Shown one piece after another: positions 1 to 5,363 of a stretch of DNA of 5,363 bases. The first letter of the stretch is position 1. Every line of letters starts with the position of its first letter. The notes under the pieces are model-generated. The model saw only the letters and a program-made list of their open reading frames with translations, did not search any database and was not told where the DNA came from. A program made the translations under genes and the position numbers. Source of the stretch: Bacteroidota bacterium (GTDB lineage Bacteria; Bacteroidota; Bacteroidia; NS11-12g; UBA9320); contig JAHEKB010000157.1 in assembly GCA_024638525.1 (NCBI GenBank), positions 1 through 5,363 of the forward strand. The letters run 5' to 3'.

Positions 1-538
1 ATAGCTCAAAAAATAGGTTCAAAGGACTTATGTCAATAGAGCGTTGATTATCCCCTCTTCTTAGATGTAAGCCCATATAGCTCTGGGGCAATTGTTTCAA
101 TCTCTCCTGCAGCTGCTTTTGAATGGATTCAATCGGGGTCAAAAATCGAATAAAAGTTGGATCACCATAAAAGTGTTGGCATGTCTCAATGAATAGCTGA
201 CTCAAGCCCGCCGCTAATTTCATTACATCGCTTTTCCTCTCCTTGAGTTTCAAAATGGCCTCATCATCCCAATGAATCTCCGCATCATTAGCCAATCTCC
301 TCCAATTAAGCTGTCTTGTCTTTCTCTTGAATCTGCGCCAAGAAGGTATATAGCTATACTCGATAAGTTTAATGCCGTTGAGCTCACAAAAGAGTTTATT
401 AAAACTGCAATTCAAAGCATCATTGCATTCCCAATGCACAAAAAGCTCAGCCTGCCCTCTTTCTGCAAGAGCCCGCACAGAGGCCAATACCCTCATCCTA
501 TTTGCCAAGCCACCCAAAGGTCGAATGTGCACTTCCAT
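1..538 (-). CDS. Fucosyltransferase-like glycosyltransferase, partial (N-terminal 179 codons)
   Basis: The minus strand is open from an ATG at 538-536 to the window edge with no stop, so the 3' part of the gene lies outside. The protein starts MEVHIRPLGGLANRMR; GGLANRMR at residues 9-16 is a glycine-rich N-terminal motif of the kind seen in NodZ-like and protein O-fucosyltransferase-like enzymes. Residues 155-164 read MGLHLRRGDN, matching the H-x-R-R-[GT]-D motif that contacts the GDP-sugar in that superfamily, followed by a typical SPLNLFFE stretch. A basic segment (residues 68-81) lies between them. There is no signal peptide or membrane segment, so a cytoplasmic enzyme adding a sugar, perhaps fucose, to a surface glycan is inferred. 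Donor and acceptor cannot be read. The gene is divergent from ileS and is probably a separate unit. No Shine-Dalgarno or clear -7 box precedes the ATG. The fold is well supported, the exact activity is not. Confidence 0.8.
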   Translation of the reverse strand, partial: MEVHIRPLGGLANRMRVLASVRALAERGQAELFVHWECNDALNCSFNKLFCELNGIKLIEYSYIPSWRRFKRKTRQLNWRRLANDAEIHWDDEAILKLKERKSDVMKLAAGLSQLFIETCQHFYGDPTFIRFLTPIESIQKQLQERLKQLPQSYMGLHLRRGDNQRSIDISPLNLFFEL

Positions 539-578
539 AGGACAAAATAGGGGCTTTTGTACCAGTCTACCTCAATTA

Positions 579-604
579 TTTGACGCTCTATTTCTTTACC
601 TTTG
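579..604 (+). promoter_or_regulatory. Putative Bacteroidota-type promoter for the ileS operon
   Basis: TAccTTTG at 597-604 matches the Bacteroidota -7 consensus TAnnTTTG, and TTTG at 579-582 could be the -33 element. The 14-bp spacer is shorter than the roughly 17-23 bp usually reported, so the -33 assignment is weak. A transcript from here would start near 610-612 and give a leader of only about 20 nt before the ATG at 630. The rest of the divergent intergenic region (539-629) shows no other recognisable site and no clear -7 box for the minus-strand glycosyltransferase. The position of the box also argues against translating ileS from any start upstream of it. Confidence 0.4.
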
Positions 605-629
605 CACACTTTATCAATTGCAGCAGATC

Positions 630-3600
630 ATGCCAATGGCAGAACAGAAGAAATACAAGCAATACGACAAGCTTGATCTCACTACAAATGAGAAGAATAT
701 GCTTGAGCAATGGAAAGCGGAAAAAGCTTTCGAGCGCAGTCTGGATAATAGGGCTGAAGCAGAGAGCTTTGTTTTCTACGAAGGGCCGCCATCGGCCAAC
801 GGTATGCCTGGCATACATCACGTCATAAGCAGGGCGATCAAAGATATATTTTGTCGCTACAAGACCCTGCAGGGCTATAAGGTAGATCGCAAGGCCGGTT
901 GGGACACGCATGGGCTGCCCATTGAACTTCAAGTGGAAAAGACGCTAGGAATAACCAAGGATGACATTGGCAAAAGCATAAGCGTTGAAGACTATAATGC
1001 CGCTTGCCGAAGGGATGTACTCAAGTTTAAAGACAAATGGGATGAGCTTACTGAAAAGATAGGCTATTGGGTAGATCTAGACCAACCCTATATCACATAT
1101 GAGAAGGACTATATAGAGTCTGTTTGGAACCTCCTCAAGAGAATCTACGACAAAGGGTATTTGTATAAGGGATACACCATACAACCCTATTCGCCTGCTG
1201 CCGGTACTGGCTTGAGTTCCCATGAGCTCAATCAACCGGGCACATACAAAATGGTAAAGGATACCACAGTTATTGCTCAATTCGAATTGGATGACCCACC
1301 AGAACACTTGCGTTTTGAATGGGGCAACACCTATGCATTGGCTTGGACCACAACGCCTTGGACTTTACCCAGCAATACAGCCTTGGGAATTGGAGCCAAA
1401 ATAGACTACAGTGCCGTTCAAACCTATAACTCCTACACCTTTGAACCCATAGTTGTTCTACTGGCCGACAGTTTGGTACCCAAGTACTTCTCTGCCGCCA
1501 ATGCAGCGCTGAAATTTGAAGACTACGAGAAAGGTCAAAAACAAATTCCATTTAAAGTACTCAAGACCTTCAAGGGCAAAGAATTAGTCGGGTTGAGCTA
1601 TAAACAACTCATGCCCTATGTAAAACCTGAGGGAAAAGCATTCCAGCTTATAGAAGCAGATTTTGTCACTACTGAAGATGGAACGGGTATTGTTCATCTA
1701 GCGCCAAGCTTTGGTGCCGATGACTTCAGGGCTGCTCAACGCAATGACATAGCCGCTCTGACCTTGGTTGACAAGCACGGTCAATTTATAGAAGAGACCG
1801 GTGAACTCGCAGGTCGCTATGTTAAGAATTATACCGATGAAGATGAAAAAGCCGACGATTATATGTCGACGGATGTATTTATTGCAATCAAGCTAAAGAA
1901 AGAGAACAAAGCCTTTAAGGTTGAAAAGTACGAACACTCATACCCTCATTGCTGGCGGACGGACAAACCCATACTTTACTATCCATTAGAAAGCTGGTTT
2001 GTCAAAACCACCGCAGTTAAAGATCGACTGATTGCCCTGAACAAAGAGATAAATTGGAAGCCCGCGTCCACAGGTGAAGGAAGATTCGGGAATTGGTTGG
2101 AGAACCTGGTAGATTGGAATCTGAGTCGTTCGAGGTATTGGGGCACACCTTTGCCTATTTGGCGAACAGAAGATGGCAATGAAGAAAAATGTATTGGCTC
2201 TGTTGAAGACCTAAGGAATGAAGTAGATAAAGCGGTTGAGGCTGGACTCATGGCTGCAAATCCGGTGAATGAGAACTTCGACTTGCATCGACCATTCATT
2301 GACGATATCATTCTGTGTTCAGAAAGCGGGCAGGCGATGAAAAGAGAAGCAGATTTGATTGATGTATGGTTTGATTCTGGATCCATGCCCTATGCTCAAT
2401 GGCACTACCCCTTTGCCAATAGAGATAAAGTTGAAAAAGGAGAGCAATACCCCGCGGATTTCATTGCTGAAGGAGTAGACCAAACAAGAGGCTGGTTCTT
2501 TACCCTGCATGCAATATCTGTGATGTTGAACGACAGTGTTGCCTATAAGAATGTCATAGCCAATGGGCTTGTTTTAGACAAGAACGGGAACAAAATGTCA
2601 AAGCGTTTGGGCAACACCATAGATCCGTTTAAAGCGGTAGATGAGCACAGTGCGGACGCTCTAAGGTGGTATATGATTGCCAATGCACCTCCTTGGGACA
2701 ATTTGAAATTTGATTTGGACGGTGTTAAAGAGAGTCAGAGAAAATTCTTTGGAACCTTATACAATACCTATGCATTCTTTGCGCTCTACGCTAATATCGA
2801 TCAATTCGATCACAAAGCTCAAGCCCCTGAACTGAGCCGCAGGACCGAATTAGATCAGTGGGTTATTTCAAAGCTCAACAGCTTAATAAAACTGGTAGAA
2901 ACGGAAATGAACTCCTATGAGCCTACCAAAGCTGCAAGAGCTATTCAAAGCTTCGTCATAGATGATATGAGTAATTGGTACGTGAGGTTGAACAGAAGGC
3001 GTTTCTGGAAGGGTGAGATGAGCCAAGATAAACTGGCGGCTTATCACACCTTGCATGAATGCCTTAAAGTATGTGCTCAACTCATGGCGAGCATCAGTCC
3101 ATTCTATTCAGACCGTTTATACCGAGACCTTATGGGTGAAGAAGCATCGGTGCATTGGAGCGATTTCCCGAAATCTGAAACTCATCAAATAGATAAAGAT
3201 CTAGAAGAGCGTGTATCCATTGCTCAACATATCACTTCCTTAATTCTGAGAATAAGAAAACTGGAACAGATAAAAGTAAGACAACCTTTGAGCAAAGCAC
3301 TTATCCCTGCCTTGAGTAAGGATTTTGCACACAAACTGAAGCAAGTAGAACAGGTGATAAAAAGCGAGGTGAATGTTAAGGAAATCCAGATTCTGGAGGA
3401 GGGCAATGAAATGATTAAGAAGTCGGCAAAGCCGAATTTCAAAGTGCTTGGGCCCAAAGTAGGGCCGGATATGAAAGCCTTGAACCCTTTGATCCAAGCC
3501 ATGAATAATGAACAGATCTCCTCCTTGGAAAAGGGCGAGACAATCCAGATGCTGGGCCATGAAATTGGCCTTGAGGATATAGACTTACAAACAGCAGAAA

Positions 3601-3923
3601 TCCCCGGATGGCAAATTATGTCAGATGGAAATTATACAGTAGCTTTAGACCTTAAATTAGATGAGAAACTTAAGCAAGAAGGGGTGGCAAGGGAGCTCGT
3701 CAATCGTATACAAAACCTACGCAAAGACAAAGACTTCGACGTGACGGATAAAATTAGAGTTAAAATTGCCTCACATTCGCATACAAATGGGGCAGTCACT
3801 GCGTTTAATCAATATATTTGCGGCGAAATACTGGCTGATACACTGGATATCGAGGCGGGCAATGAATTCAGCGAATTCATTGAAATAGAGAACGAGGAGA
3901 TAGGAATAAACATAATTAAATAG
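630..3923 (+). CDS. ileS: Isoleucyl-tRNA synthetase, type 2 (IleRS2) with GIHH motif
   Basis: This cytoplasmic class Ia enzyme charges tRNA-Ile with isoleucine and clears misactivated valine. It has 1097 residues, matching long type 2 IleRS. Visible in order: EGPPSANGMP with GIHH at 61-64 in place of the HIGH signature; GWDTHGLPIE at 90-99; the CP1 editing domain with TTPWTLPSN (241-249) and GTGIVHLAPSFGADD (351-365); SRSRYWGTPLPIW near 499-511; DVWFDSGS (578-585); DQTRGWFF (617-624); KMSKR (655-659); a helical anticodon-binding domain with SNWYVRLNRRRFW; and the type 2 C-terminal region with KPNFKVLGPKVG (about 933-944) and QEGVARELVNR (about 1015-1025). The frame is open upstream to 372, but those codons lie antisense to the glycosyltransferase and are not IleRS-like. 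The start is therefore the ATG at 630, or the one at 636 (MAEQKKYK). It is the first gene of the operon and ends TAG, 6 nt before the next start. Confidence 0.97.
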   Translation: MPMAEQKKYKQYDKLDLTTNEKNMLEQWKAEKAFERSLDNRAEAESFVFYEGPPSANGMPGIHHVISRAIKDIFCRYKTLQGYKVDRKAGWDTHGLPIELQVEKTLGITKDDIGKSISVEDYNAACRRDVLKFKDKWDELTEKIGYWVDLDQPYITYEKDYIESVWNLLKRIYDKGYLYKGYTIQPYSPAAGTGLSSHELNQPGTYKMVKDTTVIAQFELDDPPEHLRFEWGNTYALAWTTTPWTLPSNTALGIGAKIDYSAVQTYNSYTFEPIVVLLADSLVPKYFSAANAALKFEDYEKGQKQIPFKVLKTFKGKELVGLSYKQLMPYVKPEGKAFQLIEADFVTTEDGTGIVHLAPSFGADDFRAAQRNDIAALTLVDKHGQFIEETGELAGRYVKNYTDEDEKADDYMSTDVFIAIKLKKENKAFKVEKYEHSYPHCWRTDKPILYYPLESWFVKTTAVKDRLIALNKEINWKPASTGEGRFGNWLENLVDWNLSRSRYWGTPLPIWRTEDGNEEKCIGSVEDLRNEVDKAVEAGLMAANPVNENFDLHRPFIDDIILCSESGQAMKREADLIDVWFDSGSMPYAQWHYPFANRDKVEKGEQYPADFIAEGVDQTRGWFFTLHAISVMLNDSVAYKNVIANGLVLDKNGNKMSKRLGNTIDPFKAVDEHSADALRWYMIANAPPWDNLKFDLDGVKESQRKFFGTLYNTYAFFALYANIDQFDHKAQAPELSRRTELDQWVISKLNSLIKLVETEMNSYEPTKAARAIQSFVIDDMSNWYVRLNRRRFWKGEMSQDKLAAYHTLHECLKVCAQLMASISPFYSDRLYRDLMGEEASVHWSDFPKSETHQIDKDLEERVSIAQHITSLILRIRKLEQIKVRQPLSKALIPALSKDFAHKLKQVEQVIKSEVNVKEIQILEEGNEMIKKSAKPNFKVLGPKVGPDMKALNPLIQAMNNEQISSLEKGETIQMLGHEIGLEDIDLQTAEIPGWQIMSDGNYTVALDLKLDEKLKQEGVARELVNRIQNLRKDKDFDVTDKIRVKIASHSHTNGAVTAFNQYICGEILADTLDIEAGNEFSEFIEIENEEIGINIIK
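3860..3882. repeat. Perfect 10-bp inverted repeat with 3-nt loop in the 3' end of ileS
   Basis: The arms CAATGAATTC (3860-3869) and GAATTCATTG (3873-3882) are exact reverse complements separated by AGC. Each arm contains GAATTC. The element is coding (it falls in the NEFSEFIE part of IleRS), ends 47 bases before the dksA-like start, and could form an mRNA hairpin or a dyad protein-binding site. No T-run follows, so it is not an intrinsic terminator. The dyad is seen directly; any function is unproven. Confidence 0.6.
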
Positions 3924-3929
3924 AGAAAG

Positions 3930-4310
3930 ATGTCAGAACAATTAAGATACAGCGATACCGATCTGGCGGAATTCAAAGAGATAATACTCAAGAAATTGGA
4001 TTCGGCAAAACAAGAACTCAACTACCTAATGGGGCAGATCAAAAGCGAGAATGAAAATGGAACAGATGACACTGCTAGTGCTTATTTAGCCATTGACGAC
4101 GGTGCAGCATCTCAACAAAAAGAGAATGTGAGCCAACTCGCAGCTAGGCAACAGAAGTTCATAGATAACCTAGACGCAGCTCTAGTTAGAATAGAGAACA
4201 AAACCTATGGAATCTGCAGAGTTACAGGTAAATTGATCAGTAAGGAGCGTTTGAAGGCCGTACCACACACTACCCAGAGTATAGCAGCCAAACTCAATCA
4301 ATACAAATAA
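3930..4310 (+). CDS. DksA/TraR-family regulator with degenerate zinc finger
   Basis: The protein has 126 residues. Its start, LRYSDTDLAEFKEIILKKL, and its end, ENKTYGICRVTGKLISKERL plus KAVPHTT, fit the Bacteroidota branch of the DksA/TraR family. Proteins of this family enter the RNA polymerase secondary channel through a two-helix coiled coil and tune initiation with ppGpp. Here helices are likely at about 11-40 and 62-91, with an acidic tip (NGTDDTAS, 43-50) where E. coli DksA carries its functional aspartates. Of the four zinc cysteines only C96 remains; the partner position is T99 and the second pair falls in SIAAK. This is common in the Bacteroidota members I recall, so it is not a sign of decay. 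The ATG lies 6 nt after ileS behind an A-rich AGAAAG, and the TAA abuts lspA, so the gene is cotranscribed. Activity at RNA polymerase is inferred from the family. Confidence 0.9.
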   Translation: MSEQLRYSDTDLAEFKEIILKKLDSAKQELNYLMGQIKSENENGTDDTASAYLAIDDGAASQQKENVSQLAARQQKFIDNLDAALVRIENKTYGICRVTGKLISKERLKAVPHTTQSIAAKLNQYK

Positions 4311-4313
4311 TTG
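4308..4313 (+). promoter_or_regulatory. TAA/TTG stop-start junction, probable translational coupling
   Basis: The stop of the dksA-like gene (TAA, 4308-4310) is directly followed by TTG (4311-4313) in the same frame, so lspA cannot start further upstream. No ATG or GTG occurs before the first membrane segment, and the next TTG (4362-4364) would remove half of that segment. No Shine-Dalgarno sequence is visible. Ribosomes finishing the upstream gene most likely restart here; coupling is inferred from the geometry. Confidence 0.5.
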
Positions 4314-5015
4314 AGCCAACCTGCTCGCACATACAAGACGGGAACTGCCGTTTTCCTAGTTTTGGCTACTCTTCTATTGGTATTGATTGCAGATCAGTGG
4401 TTGAAGATTTATATAAAAACCAATTATGTCTTAGGTGAGGATATGAATGTAATTGGCCAATGGTTCCAATTGCATTTTGTTGAGAATGAAGGAATGGCAT
4501 TTGGACTTAAATTAGGAGGAGATGCCGGCAAGATCTTGCTCACCGTATTTCGACTAATAGCCTCTGGTGTAATCATTGCCTATCTGAGATCCTTGATCAA
4601 AGAAAAAGGCAGTCTGGCTTTGATTGTCCTAGTATCATTGGTCTTGGCCGGTGCACTTGGCAACATTATAGACAGTCTGTTCTACGGTCTAATTTTCAGT
4701 GCAAGCAGTTACCACACCGTAGCTGAATTCATGCCAAATGGTGGAGGCTATGCTCCTTTTCTCAAAGGCAGTGTAGTAGATATGCTTTATTTCCCTCTAA
4801 TTGACACCTTTTGGCCTGAATGGGTGCCTTTTATCGGGGGAAACAGACTTCAATTCTTCAGACCTGTCTTCAATATCGCCGATGCAGCCATAAGCATGGG
4901 TGTGATAACCATTATTCTCTTTAGAACAAAACTCTTTGACGAGCCCGAAGAAGAATTGGAGATGACAAGCCCTCCACCCCCCGATGCAATTGCCGAAGAA
5001 ACTGGCGAACTCTAA
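4311..5015 (+). CDS. lspA: Lipoprotein signal peptidase (signal peptidase II)
   Basis: This inner-membrane aspartyl protease (the globomycin target) cuts the signal peptide from diacylglyceryl-modified prolipoproteins just before the lipobox Cys. Its 234 residues show the family blocks: ADQWLKIYIKTN (27-38), ENEGMAFG (59-65 region), GALGNIID (114-121), VVD with catalytic D157, and FNIAD with catalytic D191. Hydrophobic segments fall at about 12-27, 73-92, 101-119 and 192-205, giving four helices. The protein is longer than the roughly 160-170 aa of proteobacterial LspA: an extra stretch of about 30 residues (125-153) precedes the first catalytic Asp, and an acidic, proline-rich tail (209-234) follows the last helix. 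The usual Arg after GNxxD is Ser122, as in related Bacteroidota sequences I recall. It begins with TTG and ends with tandem stops TAA TAG. It is the last clear gene of the ileS operon. Confidence 0.96.
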   Translation: MSQPARTYKTGTAVFLVLATLLLVLIADQWLKIYIKTNYVLGEDMNVIGQWFQLHFVENEGMAFGLKLGGDAGKILLTVFRLIASGVIIAYLRSLIKEKGSLALIVLVSLVLAGALGNIIDSLFYGLIFSASSYHTVAEFMPNGGGYAPFLKGSVVDMLYFPLIDTFWPEWVPFIGGNRLQFFRPVFNIADAAISMGVITIILFRTKLFDEPEEELEMTSPPPPDAIAEETGEL

Positions 5016-5049
5016 TAGCCAACCTTGCCTTTAATCAGGAAATCAGAAT

Positions 5050-5265
5050 GTGGAGCATGTGGAAACTCTCTCCGTTGCGGTTCCCTTTGCATATATTGGT
5101 ATTTATGAATGCACCTATTGCAAATCATATAGCTATAAAATGGATCAGATCTGTCCAAATTGCAATGTTGAAATGGTGAGAAGACACAGAATATACCTGC
5201 CTAAAATTAGGTTCAGTTATTTTCGGATTGATCTTTCTCCTTTTTCTTACCGAAAACCGGTTTGA
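5050..5265 (+). CDS. Small zinc-ribbon protein, start uncertain
   Basis: The frame encodes up to 71 residues from a GTG at 5050. It holds CTYC and CPNC separated by ten residues, within YECTYCKSYSYKMDQICPNC. This CxxC-x10-CxxC array is a complete four-Cys site and resembles the rubredoxin-like tail of rubrerythrins, so binding of zinc or iron is likely. I do not recognise the family or a function. It starts 34 nt after lspA on the same strand and may be cotranscribed. Three points reduce confidence. GTG is an unusual start here. A second CxxC knuckle (CGAC, 5049-5060) lies in another frame at its 5' end. The last 17 codons overlap a minus-strand gene and look unlike conserved protein. An in-frame stop at 5032-5034 limits how far upstream it could begin. 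It could be a real small protein, a frameshifted one, or a remnant. Confidence 0.45.
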   Translation: MEHVETLSVAVPFAYIGIYECTYCKSYSYKMDQICPNCNVEMVRRHRIYLPKIRFSYFRIDLSPFSYRKPV

Positions 5266-5359
5266 AAATAAAATAGACACCAATGAAAACGATCAGCGGA
5301 ATGAGAATCTCAGATGCTATCAGTAATATTTTAAAAGTATTAGATGGTTCTTCAGCCAT
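5213..5359 (-). CDS. Small single-pass membrane protein, 48 aa
   Basis: The minus strand reads from an ATG at 5359-5357 to a TGA at 5215-5213. The protein has the layout of a real small membrane protein: a short acidic start (MAEEPSNTF), one hydrophobic helix (about residues 9-32, KILLIASEILIPLIVFIG and on), then a KPVFGKKKEK basic patch and a polar tail. The charge pattern suggests N-out, C-in. AAAA directly precedes the ATG, consistent with the A-rich leaders of Bacteroidota. The window ends four bases upstream, so a longer N-terminus or an upstream operon partner cannot be excluded. I do not recognise the family; small subunits of membrane complexes look like this. It converges on the zinc-ribbon ORF and overlaps its last 53 bp. 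Of the two in the overlap, this frame looks more protein-like. Confidence 0.6.
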   Translation of the reverse strand: MAEEPSNTFKILLIASEILIPLIVFIGVYFIFKPVFGKKKEKDQSENN

Positions 5360-5363
5360 TTTT

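Noticed and set aside
345..360. TATAGCTATA palindrome, also present near 5138-5147
   Set aside because: Short AT-rich palindromes; the first is inside a coding region and the two share no context. Chance is sufficient.
272..550. A plus-strand ORF of 92 codons
   Set aside because: It is the antisense of the glycosyltransferase coding region; the minus-strand frame carries clear family motifs and this one none.
372..629. An 86-codon N-terminal extension of the ileS frame
   Set aside because: Most of it lies antisense to the glycosyltransferase, it shows no IleRS-like sequence, and the probable promoter at 579-604 lies inside it. The ATG at 630 or 636 fits the family start.
588..4021. Several minus-strand open frames across ileS and the dksA-like gene
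   Set aside because: They are shadows of strongly conserved plus-strand genes, with no recognisable domains and no start signals.
4357..4364. TAgtTTTG, a -7-like box inside lspA
   Set aside because: It sits within the first membrane segment of lspA with no suitable start downstream; such matches are expected by chance in a window this size.
5048..5179. A 43-codon frame from the ATG at 5048 (MWSMWKLSPLRF...)
   Set aside because: It overlaps the zinc-ribbon frame in another phase and shows no motif or domain-like pattern, while the overlapping frame carries a complete four-Cys site.
5199..5212. CCTAAAATTAGG as a bidirectional terminator
   Set aside because: The stem is only 4-5 bp with a tiny loop and no T-run on either strand, so it is too weak to call.

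Overview
The window looks like an ordinary chromosomal segment of a Bacteroidota bacterium, probably of the Flavobacteriia or a related class. Four things point there: the protein sequences (a type 2 isoleucyl-tRNA synthetase carrying GIHH and KMSKR, a DksA-like protein whose zinc site has been reduced to one Cys, and a long LspA), the gene order ileS / dksA-like / lspA, the absence of clear Shine-Dalgarno sequences, and a TAnnTTTG-type -7 promoter element just upstream of ileS. The species cannot be named from the sequence alone.

Layout. Positions 1-538, minus strand: the N-terminal 179 codons of a glycosyltransferase that resembles fucosyltransferases (GGLANRMR and HLRRGDN motifs), cut by the left window edge. 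Positions 539-629: a 91-bp divergent intergenic region with the probable ileS promoter. Positions 630-5015, plus strand: a tight operon of ileS, a DksA/TraR-family regulator (6-nt gap) and lspA (no gap, TTG start directly after the TAA stop). Positions 5050-5265, plus strand: a short zinc-ribbon ORF with an uncertain start. Positions 5213-5359, minus strand: a 48-aa single-pass membrane protein that overlaps the zinc-ribbon ORF tail to tail. No RNA gene, insertion sequence, CRISPR array or convincing intrinsic terminator was seen.

The operon joins translation (charging tRNA-Ile), a probable RNA polymerase-binding growth-control factor, and lipoprotein maturation in the inner membrane. The first and last are essential housekeeping functions, and each is the target of a natural antibiotic (mupirocin for IleRS, globomycin for LspA).

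I do not see a new multi-gene system. The points most worth a second look are the swapped HIGH motif of IleRS (GIHH), a perfect 10-bp inverted repeat at the end of ileS, the TAA/TTG junction before lspA, and the crowded 3' end, where a zinc knuckle appears in a neighbouring frame and two small genes converge.
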